A stretch of 64,000 nt of DNA from Magnolia sinica (Eukaryota > Streptophyta > Magnoliopsida > Magnoliales > Magnoliaceae), in assembly GCF_029962835.1 (NCBI RefSeq), contig NC_080578.1, forward strand, positions 53,127,001 through 53,191,000, given 5' to 3'. Below, piece by piece: positions 11,830 to 23,670 of this stretch. Numbering within the stretch: the stretch's first letter is position 1; each line of letters begins with the position of its first letter. Both the position numbers and the translations under genes were made by a program. A model generated the notes under the pieces. The model had not been told where the DNA came from, made no database searches, and saw nothing but the letters and a program-made list of their open reading frames with translations.

Positions 11830-14130
11830 ATGCCTCTGCCTCCGAATGATGATCGCACTGTGAAAGTGCCCTGGTTTGTCAATTAGCATGAGTGTTGAGT
11901 CAGCTAGTCAAAGAAGCCCCATAGGAAGAATGATCAAGCATCTGCCTCAACTGGATGTGTGTTTGAACTCGTCACAGGTAAATCTTAGCCTCACATCCCA
12001 AGTCTCAAAACACCAGGTACTTAAATCCCTTAAAATTTGAATAGAACACCCTAAGGTTTTTTGGTTAAAAATTTTTTTCAAACTTCAGGAAAATCTTTAA
12101 GTTTTCTACCTTTGTCGATTTATCGACAAGTGGTTCGATAAAATCAAACACTGTTGTCGATGTCCTCGAAGCTCACTCGATCTTATCAAAATGAGGACCA
12201 AAGATGCCTAGCAACCACAAAGATATCTAAACTGAATTTCCAATGTATCGATAGAAGGTTCGATATCATCGAAATTTGAATCTTGAGTCCATCAAGTCGA
12301 CTCAATAAAATCGACATCAGGATGGTTGTGTCCAAAATGCTACTAAGGCAAATCATGTAATCCTCGATATATCGAAGTGCTCCTCGATATTATCAGAATT
12401 CAAAACTCGATAATATCGAAATCCCTTCGATGATATCGGTCTGGACACAAATCTATCCAGCAAGCTTTTTTCAGGTTGATTTTCTTAGATCAAGGGTCAC
12501 TCGATAAAATCGATATTCAAATATCGATCATATCGAGGCATGGTCGATGTCATCGAAAGTGGACATAAACTGTTCAACAAGCTTATGGGAAAATTCCTTG
12601 GAATAATCAATGAATTGATACCGCCCTCAATATCATCGATATTCAAATTCTGATTATATCGAGTGATGCTCGATCATATCATATACCTGAAATATTTTAA
12701 AGGCGAGTGCTCTCACATTTTTAAATATCGAGGAATCGAACCTCGTGTCGATGAAATCGGAGTTTGAAATCCGATGACATCGACGCTCATTCAATTTCCT
12801 CGACCAATTGGCAAAAAGTTTCAAAAGTGTTTGACAATTGAGTTTGTGTCATTGAGCGGCCAGTCGATGCTATCAAGAGTATATGCTCGATGATATCGAC
12901 CCTGTCGATGATATCGAACTCTATCAAAAGTGTGACCATTTTTTATCCGTTGGAACCTTTTGCCTATTTAATGAGAACTTGCCCTTGGTTGTTGGTAGAG
13001 AAAATAGTGATTTTGTGTGTTTAACCTTAGATCATATACCCTAAGCCTTTTCTCTCATGAAAGTTCATCCTCTAATCCACCCTTATCATTGACATTCAAT
13101 AGAGTGGATTGGGGAATGAACTTTCGCATTCAAGGATCCTACAGCTACTACCTTAATAGCAAATCATTAAGTTAGGATGCCTTGAATGCATAGATGATTG
13201 GAATCATTCTATCTCCCTTATAGGAAAACATTTAATAGAGTAGGATTCCATCAAAACCTTGACCCAACCTATCACCATGTATTGGTACATCTTCTGAGTT
13301 ACGGTTCAAGGGAGCTGAAGATTCTTCATTATCGAAGGAGGAGATCTTCATCAATGTGCTGAATGGGGCTCATCTACTTATTTGTAAGTCATTAAAGTCC
13401 AGAGGACCTTTGTGATCATTCCTTCTGTAAGATTGGGTCTAAGGTATTTCTCATCCCTTGTAAGCCCTCATAGGAGGCCTCCGATGGGAGTGTACTTGGG
13501 GGTGCTTTATATTGACCCTTGCTTTGTGGAGAGCATAAACTGGTTTGAGGTGAACCTAATTTAAAACCTCTGGTTTGAGGTTCCTTGTGAGGATCCTTAG
13601 CCTGTGTGGCATAAAACTTGGGTGCTGTGTGTTGACCCTTGCTCCTGTGTGGGGTATAAACTGTGTTGTGTAGACACGCTGTGTCAGACTAAGTGTAGGT
13701 TGTACTAGTTAGAGGTGAACCTGTTGTGAAACCTCCGTTAGTGAGATCCGGTACACTCAAGGGTTGAGTGCGTTTACCAGAAGTGGAGTAGACAAGTAGT
13801 CGAACCACTATAAAAATGCATGTATTTGAGATTGCTATCGTCTTCCATTACTCGTGTGATTTCCTTAAATACTTTTATATTTGATTATCTGAGATCACAT
13901 CTCACACATAGTCACATCCATCATGAACTATGATTTGCATCTTGTTTATCTTTCAAATAGTTTTATGACTGGATCCTTTATTTGGCTTAGAAGCCATTAG
14001 AGTTACTATGAAGAAATCCTGATACATGCAAATTTACTCAAGATAAGATTGATAGGATTTTAAATAACCATAAAATATCAAAAAGTCCTATTCACCCCCC
14101 TCTAGGATATATTGGCATATTCCTATTTCA
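11830..14130 (+). mobile_element. Probable Ty1/copia solo LTR inserted in D's chromodomain region
   Basis: A non-gypsy block of about 2.3 kb interrupts D between two halves of the chromodomain coding region. Its right end carries TTCACCCCCCTCTAGG (14091-14106), which from memory is a hallmark near the end of plant copia LTRs, followed by ATTCCTATTTCA. No copia protein and no second LTR are seen, so a solo LTR is the simplest reading. The part 12100-12910 is very dense in ATCGA/TCGAT words. The exact left end and the target duplication could not be fixed; the left boundary could lie anywhere between about 11820 and 11895. Confidence 0.55.
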
Positions 14131-17100
14131 ACTAAAGCGATCATTACTGCAATTTCACACTAAACCTTAACTAGGGGAATGACCTTAGTCCGGAGAACCT
14201 GCTCTTTCCGATCAAGGATGCGAATCAGCTGCTCAATGTAAGAAACATCCTCACGGACCTCAAGAGGCTACCAATCAATCACCGGAATAATGTCCAACCC
14301 ATACTTCTGCAACATCGATACATGGAACATGTCGTGGATACTAAATAGCTCAGAAGGTAAGGTGAGCCTATAGGCCATGATGCCTACATAACCGATGATC
14401 TCGAAAGGTCCCAAGAATCTTGGGGTAAGCTTTCCTTTCGCTCCAAACTACACCATGCCTTTCATGGGTGAGACCTTGAGATACACCATGTCCCCAACTG
14501 CAAACTCGAGAGGTCGACACCGACAATCAGCAAAACTCTTCTATCGACTCTGAGCTGTGTGCATCCTCTACCTGATAATATCAATAATCTCTGATGTTAG
14601 TTGCACACGCTCGAGACTTAGGAGACAATGCTCTCCAACCTCAATCCAACAACTAGGAGATCTGCACGGTTTGCCATGTAGTGCCTTAAAAGGAGTCATA
14701 CCAATGGTCGCCTGATACCTGTTGTTGTACGCGAACTCGGACAGGCACAAATGCTCATCTCAGCTACCTACGAAGTCGATCGCGTAAGCTCTGAGTATAT
14801 CCTCTAGGATCTGGTTAACCCTTTTAGTCTACCCATCCGTCTGTGGATGATAAGCGATGCTGAGCTGCAAAGTGGTCCCCGTAGCCTGCTGAAAGCTCCT
14901 CCAAAACTGATACGTGGATCTGGGGTCTTGGTCAGAGACTATTGAAACTGGAATGTCGTGACGTCTCACTATCTCCTCAATGAATACCTTCGCAAGACGA
15001 TCTAATGTCCAGGTCACATGCATCAGAATAAAATGTGCCGACTTCATCAAATGATCGACGACAACCCAGATGGCATCGTGACCATGCTGAGTCTTCGGCA
15101 AGCCCATGATGAAATCAATTGACACGTGATCCCACTTCCACAGTAGAACACTCAACGGCTGCAAAGGACTAAGGGGCCTCTGGTGGTCGGCCTTGATACG
15201 GTGATAAGTGTCGGACTCAGCTACAAAACTAGCAATCTGACACTTCATCCCCTACCAAAAATACTGCCTCCTCATATCTCTATACATCTTCGTGGAGCCC
15301 GAGTGGATTGTAAGTCTTGATTGGTGTGCCTCAGTCATCAGATCTCTAGCAACTTTGGCACGTCTGGAACACATAATTGGCCTTTGTAGCGAAGTCCACC
15401 ATTGGAACCAATCTGCTAGTCAGACTGCTCCATGGATGCTGCCTCTACTTGGTATCCCTGTAACGACTCGTCTGTCTGCTGAGCCTCGATCACCATTACG
15501 ATAAGAGAGGGTTGAATCGATAGGCTCAAAAGCTGAACAATAGAGGACAGCAGACCAAACTCAAAGTCGAACTCCGATACATCCTCGAGCATCTTCTATT
15601 CACTAACCATCATCTGCACCACCAGGCCCCGTAGCTGACGGCTGAGTTTGTTTGTTACCACGTTTGCCTTACCCGGGTGGTACTAAAGGTCAAAATCATA
15701 ATCCTTCAGGAGCTCCATTCATCGCCTCTATTGTATATTTAGCTCCGACTGCGAAAACAAATACTTCAAGCTCTTATGGTCCGAGAAGAACTCAAACCTC
15801 ACCCTATAGAGATAATGCCTCCACACCTTCAGTGGGAAGACAACTCTTGCCAACTCTGGATCATGTGTGAGGCAGTTCAACTCATGGAGCTTGAGCTGGC
15901 CTAAGGCATACGCCACTGGTCTCCCATGCTTCATCAGAACAGCACCCAAACTGACTCTACTAGCATCGATGAAAATAACAAAACCATCACTCCTAGCAGG
16001 AAGAGTGAGGACAGGAGTGGATGTGAGGTGGTCCTTCAACTACAAGAAAGCCTGCTCGTAAGCATTACTCCACCCAAACTCAGTGCCCTTTCGAGTCAAC
16101 CTGATCAGCGGGGATGAAATGCGGGAGAAATCGTTGATGAAACGCCGATAATATCCTGTTAGACCAAGGAAACTACGGATCTCGGACGTGTTCGTGGGTT
16201 GACCTCACAAACGCACTGCATCAACCTTCGAGGGGTCCACAGTGACACCCTCCCTCGTCACCACCTGACCAAGGAATCTCACCTCCTCCTACCAGAACTC
16301 ACACTTCTCCAACTTCGCATATAGCTGGTGGGCACAGAGAGTTTCCAACATTATCTGCAAATGCAACTCATGGTCCGCCCGGGTCTTCGAATACACCAGA
16401 ATATCATCAATGAAGACTATAACAAACTGGTCGAGGTAGGGCCAGAAGACCTCATTCAACAGTTGCATGAAGATGACGGGTGCATTGGTCAGCCTAAAAG
16501 ACATGACCAGAAACTCGAAATGACCATAGTAAGTATGAAAAGCTGTCTTCGGAATGTCATCCTCTTAGACCCACCCGAATCTGATGATAACTGGAGCGTA
16601 AGTCAATCTTGGAAAAGAATTGAACACCCTGTAGCTGGTCGAACAAATTATCAATCCTCATGAATAGGTATTTTTTCTTGATAGTAACTTTGTTGAGCTC
16701 GCGAAAATCCACGTAGAGCCTCAACAAGTCATCTTTCTTCTTCACGAACAATACCAGGGCTCCCCATGGTGAACTGCTGGATGAGTAAAACCTAACTCTC
16801 ACAACTCATTCAACTACGCCTGCAATTCCCATAACTCCATCGGTGTCATCCAATATGGGGCCTTTGAGATAGGCGTGGTACCGGGCACAAGATCTATCTG
16901 AAACTCTATCTGCCGGCACAGAGGAAATCCTAGAATCTCCTGAAACACATCTGAGAACTCACAAACAACAAGCAACTGCTCGAAACACCCAGCCACTGAC
17001 TCCTCAACAACACAGGCTAACAAGCTAGACAACGGCTCTCCCCTGGGCTCAGCGATGAACTGGAACATAGGCAAGCTAGGTATGCAGAACGTGACTATCT

Positions 17101-17452
17101 TTGTGGAGCAGTCCAACACAGCATGGTACTTGGCAAGCCAATCCATACCCAGGATAACATCATACTCGGACATTAGCAACACGAACAAATCTGCAGGCAA
17201 GAACATCTCTCCAACTAAGATGGGATAAGATGAACAAAGACAGTTCAAGACTGCAGACTTCCCCAAGGGAGTCGAAACTGATAGGGCCTCATGAGCGGAA
17301 TCCGATGGAAGACCAGTCGATTGGCAAAACTCTTTGACCACAAACGAATGAGACACCCCGAAATCAAACAATACATGAGCAATAGAGGCGGAGATAAGAA
17401 GAATACCCTTAACTACTCCTCCTAACAACGACTGAGGATCCTGACCATGCAC
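14131..17452 (-). pseudogene. pol: Element D pol: protease, RT, RNase H, integrase, chromodomain (broken)
   Basis: Minus-strand order: protease (about 17452-17000) with the active-site region reading LFDFGVSHSFV where the family has Asp-Thr/Ser-Gly, so the catalytic motif is damaged, followed by ILGMDWL. Next is the RT entry YWMTPMELWELQA, RT fingers (16557-16802: [26 protein letters not shown]), and the RT palm [10 protein letters not shown] (16289-16504). RNase H follows (15728-16039: FIDASRVSLGAVL, then THDPELA), then the integrase core (14829-15248: IDFIMGLPKT, VSDQDPRS) and integrase C-terminal part (14568-14750: FAYNNRYQATIGMTPFKALHG). The chromodomain start (EDVSYIEQLIRILDRKEQVL) lies at 14165-14270. 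The pieces lie in at least two frames with stops between them. Order and content match a chromovirus polyprotein of about 1,300 residues. It is inactive. Confidence 0.93.
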
Positions 17453-18766
17453 TTGCTATGTGGTATAGAATCTACCCTGAGCTAGCAAGGGAAGTAAGCC
17501 TAACGTCTGAGGGTCTACGACCTATTGAGTGGCATAAAACATGCCCTGGGCCAATGGGGGAGGTGTCTGTCCCCTATGTTGTGCTACCTCTACTGCTAAA
17601 GAGGAGGCCTAGGAGGCTGATGCTAGGGTCGTTATTGCTACTACTGTGGTGGATGGTGCATAAGCTGTTGTGGTGCCCTCTACTACTGCTGCTGTGGATG
17701 AGGCACTCGCGCCTAGGATGTCCCGTCTGTCCACAACTGTAACAAATTCCAATGAATGGCCCAGAAGAAGATGAAGCTAACTGTAAAGAAGAAGTCACTG
17801 GCTGGGATGCAGGTTGACGAAACCCTGAACGGTCCCTACGCCAACAGTGCTGCTGCTAGCGAGAGCTACCGAAATGCACCTTCCTCTTCCAGTCTCCTCC
17901 CTTTTCTCAGGACCTCTGATGGGTAGCCCAATCGTCCTCATACATCAGGGCCATATGTACAACCTCAGTAAATGTTGTGAGAAGATGCCCAACTATACTC
18001 CTAAGAGCGGGACATAAGCCACTCACAAAACGGCAAGCCTTCCACCTCTCATCGTCCACCAAGTAAGTCACGAAGTGGGACAAAGCAACAAAGCGAGCCT
18101 TGTACTACACCACTGTCATATCACCTTGGACTAATGTCTCAAACTCTAAGGCTCTCTGCTCCTGAATGTGTTCAGGGAAGAATTTCTAGTCGAAACAATC
18201 CACGAAGTCCTTCCAGGTCCATACAAAATATGGCCCGACGGATCTAGAAACAAAAGCCCACTAGTGTCGAGCCTTGCCCTGAAGAAGAAAAACAGCCAGA
18301 GGAACTCACTGCTGTGATGTACATCGCATGGTGTCAAAGATCCTCTCCACCTCTGTACGCCATAACTTGGCCGTTGTGGGATCGGGCTCACCCCTGAAAC
18401 GAGCACTTGCTCGCATATTCTTAGCCTACGCGGGAGTCTCTATAGGATGCCTGCCCTGTCCCTTGAGGGCGACGGTGATGGCCTACAACATCTGTTGTAG
18501 CTGCTCGGCTCCATCTGGAATGGTAGGCGCGGGAGGAGCCACATTGTCCTCAAGTGGAGGCAGAGAAACTGCAGTAGTGGGAGCCTTGGGCACAGGTACG
18601 ACAATCTCCGGCGGAGGAACGAGATCAACTGGGGGCAGAACAAGGACCTCCGAAATGGGGCCGGACTAGGGTCTGCAATAGGTGGAGCGAGATGTGCTCG
18701 GGTCACTAAAGAGAAATTAGAACCACGGCCATGGGTAGCAAGAGAAGCACCTCACCTAGGCGGCAT
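17453..18766 (-). pseudogene. gag: Element D gag (broken)
   Basis: The ATG at 18764-18766 opens MPPR and then meets TGA (18752-18754), where element A's related gag has Arg; this fits CGA to TGA decay. Downstream the frame matches A's gag in order: AEQLQQML, then GQGRHP, then EPDPTTAKLWRTEVERIFDTM, LAVFLLQGKARH (TAG where Trp is usual), FVDCFD, and ALEFETLVQGDMTV (retrotransposon gag domain). A CCHC zinc knuckle, CYSCGQTGHPRREC, lies near 17700-17745 and would bind RNA. Several TAG codons sit where A or J has Gln. It begins about 160 bp after the primer site, as expected. Confidence 0.88.
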
Positions 18767-18907
18767 GACCTACACAAAAACAAAGGTGATGGACACCTTG
18801 AGACTAAAATCCTCAAGGGACTCGGATATTAGGGAAACAAAATCAAGAGAGAACATGCTTGAAGTAGATATGTAATGTTGTCCTGAGTTACTTCTGGGTT
18901 ATTTTGT

Positions 18908-18922
18908 TACTCTCTGATACCA
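18908..18922 (-). other. Primer binding site of element D
   Basis: The minus strand reads TGGTATCAGAGAGT beside the 5' LTR with a short spacer. This matches the 3' end of initiator methionine tRNA, the usual primer of plant gypsy elements. Confidence 0.88.
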
Positions 18923-18927
18923 ACTCC

Positions 18928-21900
18928 TATCACACCCCAAACTTGAAAACTGGGCTCATAGAATTCTCGATCGCTGAATCTAGTGCCCACAGCCCCCGTA
19001 GTACCCCATTCTCAACTCCTAATGCCCATTCACCAAGCTCTAATCCTGAGATCCTACAAGGAGGATTTCTATAACATAGGTCTGATTCATAATGAGCATA
19101 CCCAAAATCATAACATCATAACCACAGATAAATAACCATAGGAACAACATTACAAAATCCACTAAGAATTTAAAATTTTACAATGCAAGGGTTCCAAAAG
19201 GGAATACAATATCAATAAGAAGGAAACTCCAAAGGATCAGCAGCATGCTCTAGCTTGTGCTCCACTCACTAGCCTCGAATCACCTACACGCATCAATCAT
19301 GCATAAGCTTATAGAATGCTTAGAGGGCAGTGTAAGTGTGTGTAGGACATGTGCAATGAATGTGATATCAAAGTATGCAGAAGAATGAGGTAAGACCATG
19401 AATACCACTAGACGTCACAAGGCTAAGCAATACAAGGCAAGAATACTATCTGCCAATCAAGGGTTATGCAATGTGGGGCTATACAACCAAGTGCCATATG
19501 CAATATGCAATGTGGTCATGCTCGTCCTCATATCAAGTCCACAAATCAATACAGTTCCTCTCTGGGAAATCACCGGGGTTAGATGTACCACAAGCTAATT
19601 GTCGCTCTCCTAGTCGCACAACCCAATGAGCATAAGAGACCTCACTACCCACCTATGGACAGCCACTCACCAGCAAGGCTCAACGGTAGCAGACCCATTT
19701 ATGAGCTGGTCAAACTCAGCCTAGCTATTGCCCCCTCACTCGGGCAGGTAAGGCCACACTCCCTCCCAACCGACCACGATACAGTGGGAGACGTGGCCTA
19801 ATGATAAAGGCACCGATGCTCATGTTTTCCACTTGGTCTCGGTGTTGGAGCATCTCCTGGTACCATGAAGGTTCTGGGACTTTCACCCAAGGATATCCTA
19901 CATGCTCTCAGTGCTCAAATAAACATTTCCAGTGTCCAAATTTAGCTATCCACGATATACCTGTTGAGGCTATGGCCCTAACGAAGCTAGGGTGAATATC
20001 AACGTGCTATGCAATACTAGATGCATAAATCACACCAATCAACCATGCATCAAATCCTGAGCATCTAGCGCACTCAAGTGGGGCTACTCCATCACTTAGG
20101 GAGTCTCATAACAGCCTGCCTAACGGCATAATGCCATGACTAATCAACCATCTATCAAGCACACAAATGATGCCCATGAGTCATGAACATGACTACGTGT
20201 ACCATGAAATGTACTCACCTCGGGTCTAGATACTTGGACAAGTTTTCCTAATGATAGGAAGGAACACAACCACTAGTAGGGGGTAATAGCTTGGGGTATC
20301 CCATGAGACTAAGTAGATAATGCCATGGGCCTAAATGATTAGATTGGGCCTAGCAACGATCTAAGGTGGACATTTAACCACCCATAGATGAGAAAGGACC
20401 TAACAAATAGGCCTAAGGTGGAAATTCAACCACCAATAGGCCTAAAGTGGTCCACAATGGGGACATTTAACCATCATTGTCCCCAAGGGTGGCTTAACAA
20501 GAAAACTAGCCAAATCAAGGCCCAAGGCCCGAATATCATCATGAAGATATAATGGACAGCCATACATACATTTCACAACGCATAATGGGTCCCAAGAAAA
20601 TGGCCTACAGCCTACATATATTATCGTGGACCTAATGAGGGCATATCATGGCCCAAGTACACATCATTATGGGTCAATTAGGCCAAATATGGTCCAACCC
20701 TCAATAGCCACCGAATCCATGTATTAAATGGACCTAATGGGCAGCCCACAGGCCCAAAAATACACATGGACAAGGCCTAAATCATCAGTGTGGGCCTTAC
20801 AATATCAGCCCAATGACTTAGCAAGGCCCTCCTCAACATGCATCAATATGGACCTTGCAAGCCAGCCCATAACTAAGTATTTTATGAGGGCATTCAAGAA
20901 ACATTCACACACATGATTAGGCTTATAGGTAGCTCATTGGGCCAATAATATAATGAGGTCAGCCCTTACACAAATTCTAGGCTCAGGGAAGGGATATCCA
21001 GCCCATCTGGGCTTATTGAACTATCTAAAAATGTGGTCTAAGATGGCCCACAATAATCGGCCAAAGGTGGGCCTCGCAAGGCATTAATTAAGCTCAAAAT
21101 TTTAATAATAAAAGCACAAGACATACAAACAAGTCTCTCAATATGGTGGGCCCCACACCCATAAAATTTCAACCACATACAATGTACTTTTAAGGCCCCT
21201 TGCTAGACTTTCAGCTCACCTAATTTCCTGGGCCTGCTGAGGTCCATAAATTGGTAAATTTAAGTGAATATTTATTCCATGGTGGCCAATCATATACACA
21301 GGGGGACCCACCAAATGGAGAGTGGTTATACAACACACAAATCAAGTGGGCCTATTACTAGACTGTAAGTCTAACAGTAGCCCAAACAATGGGCATCCCA
21401 ACGTATGGGTGGACGGTCTAAGGCTTGGACCATCCATACCTTAACAAAGCTCAATGTGGGCCCCACCATGGATGTCCCACTAGGGGTGGGCCACGCCTAA
21501 GGGGGCCATACAAAATGGATGAATGGAAGGATGAAACACTACATCATAGTGGGCTCATATGAGGTGGGACGGCCAGCCCATGCTGGACGTCAACCACACC
21601 GGGGACCTCCAGCATGGCTGTTGTCCATCCATGTTCCCAAAGAAATGTGGTGGTCTCGGATGCCCTTGATCACATGGAAGGGGTCCTAGCAAAGTGGGCC
21701 ATAATGGAGATGAATTTGGGAGTCATACACAAGACCAAATAATTTATACAAAAATGGACGCCAAGGCATATAAAAAAAATAAATTTGCTTCCGTAAAAAT
21801 GTTGTTGCCCTCAACTTTGACACCTAATGGGGTGGGTCCAGGCCTGCCAAATCAAAGGAGAAATGGGTGGATTTCATGTACCCATATGTGAACTGCAAAT

Positions 21901-23502
21901 GGGGTCCACTAGGGTGGCCCACCTTCCCAAAAACTAGGCTAATACAAGCCCATTTCCAACATGCAGGACTGCTAGATAGTCTAGAAAATTCTAGACCGTC
22001 CAGCCCTCTTAAGCTCACTCCATGGGTCTCAATATAGGGGTAGAGGGTATGAGCTCCATCCTACATCAAGGTGGGGTCCACACCTTAAGGAATCCCAAAA
22101 TAAATCAGGGAGAAAATCCTTGCAAATAGGCCTAAAACAATACCTAAAACCATGCATCAAATGGGCCTGAAATTTGGACAACAACATATGTTATCCATTT
22201 TCAGCCCATAGAAAAATATTTAAAGGGATTAAAGCTATGATTATACAAGTGGGGTCTGCCTAGATGGACCACAAAAATTTCAGACACTCCCTCCCAAAAA
22301 TCTCCAACAAAAATCAAGCATTAAGGGTCATCCAACCCATATAAGACAGGGTGGGCCTGGACGTTAACAAAAATTTGGATGGTCTAGGATGTTTTTGGTC
22401 ACATCATTGGACCACCATCATCAATAGAAAAAAGAATGAAGAAGATAGAGAGAGAGAGAGAGAGATCAACGACCATAGGGGAGGATTCCGATACTATGAA
22501 TCCTCCACCAACACAATCCACACCTTACATCTTACATACATGCTTGAGATCTTACAATCTAAGGAATTTACTGAGGTAGGAATGTTATCCCCACCATGCA
22601 TGCCATGGTCTAGATGACCAAACAACCATTAAATCAAAGAAATCCATCATGGCGGGTCCATGGAGAATGGTCCACCATGGAAACATGCATGCGTCATGTG
22701 GGTCTTTGGCCTCACATCATGGAGCTATGTAGGACCTCCACCATTAATTGGTGGGTCCTACATACTCCCAAATATGAAGAGAAGAACATTCAAGAAGAAG
22801 AAGGAAAGAAAGAGCTTCAATGCATCACCCACCTTCAAGATCTTCCTCCAACTTCAAGCCACAGGCTCCAAAGCTCCAATGGAAGGGTTCTAGTGGTGGA
22901 GATGGGGTTCAGATGGTGGGATTGGGAGAGAGAAGGGAGAGAAGTTGCTGGAATAGGAGAGAAATGCTTGACGTCCCACCTAGCAAGTAAAGGAAGGAGA
23001 GGGAAATGAGAGAGAAGAGAGGAGAGAGGAGGGTTGTAGAAGAGCAATGGTGAGTTTGGAAGAAAGAGCTAGCTTGGGAAGAAAAATGCATGGGATATAG
23101 AGAATATCTCATGATTATTTTCTAGAAAAGAAAAACAATCATAGCTAGGCTAAGTCATTATGGAGGGTAGCTTGCATGGAAAAAGGTGCACTAGGGTGGG
23201 GCCCACATGGGAAAACATGTAAGGGTCTAGGTGGGTCCCACATGCCTAATCAATGGCCCAAAAATGGTGCGGGCTACATCTTATGATGTACACATCGGAT
23301 GGACGCACGAGACACAGCATTGGAACCACGACGTCGATGCAGTCACAACGGTATAGGTTTCGGGTCGATCTGGGTTAGGTTAGCATGACGGGATTTAAGG
23401 ATAACCATAAACGAAATCTACAGCTCGGAGGTCACCGAGAGTTGGCCGGTAGGACCGCGGGACCTAACAGAATAAAACAGATACTCAAGCTAGGGTCTTA
23501 CA
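18928..23502 (-). repeat. 5' LTR of element D
   Basis: Partner of 7065-11638, with the same module order and length. The plus-strand left end is TATCACACCCCAAAC (the terminal TG pair decayed to TA) and the right end is GGGTCTTACA, so the minus strand starts TGTAAGACCC. Differences from the 3' LTR are scattered and look mostly like C/T and G/A changes. It contains a hairpin with one mismatch (19304-19322), a GGCCCA-rich middle and a (GA)n block near 22446-22466. Confidence 0.92.
19304..19322 (-). promoter_or_regulatory. LTR hairpin in D 5' LTR (one mismatch)
   Basis: TAAGCTT, ATAGA, ATGCTTA: the same hairpin as in the 3' LTR with a single arm mismatch. Confidence 0.5.
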
Positions 23503-23627
23503 ACAGTTCCTAGTATGTTAATTTGTAAATTATTATAAGTAGTTCGTTGGATATCTTTTATTTTTTATAAATGTTGTTAATAGGTTGGATGAATGTATTT
23601 GCGAATGTGAATGAAAATAAACAATAC

Positions 23628-23670
<43 letters not shown>

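Larger units (their letters stand above)
7065..23502 (-). mobile_element. Element D: complete but decayed Ty3/gypsy retrotransposon, 16.4 kb
   Basis: Two direct-repeat LTRs of nearly identical length (7065-11638, 4574 bp; 18928-23502, 4575 bp) flank a 7.3-kb interior. On the minus strand the order is 5' LTR, primer site, gag, protease, RT, RNase H, integrase, chromodomain, polypurine tract, 3' LTR. About 2.3 kb of the interior is a later insertion (11.83-14.13 kb). The bases outside the ends are ACGAT (7060-7064) and ACAGT (23503-23507); these do not match well enough to call a target-site duplication. All coding parts carry stops and frame changes, so D is not active. It is the only element in the window in which recognisable parts of every gag-pol domain are present, and its LTR ends resemble those of A, J and K. 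Confidence 0.93.

Noticed and set aside
7060..23507. ACGAT/ACAGT as target-site duplication of element D
   Set aside because: Two of five bases differ; may be decayed, but too weak to claim.
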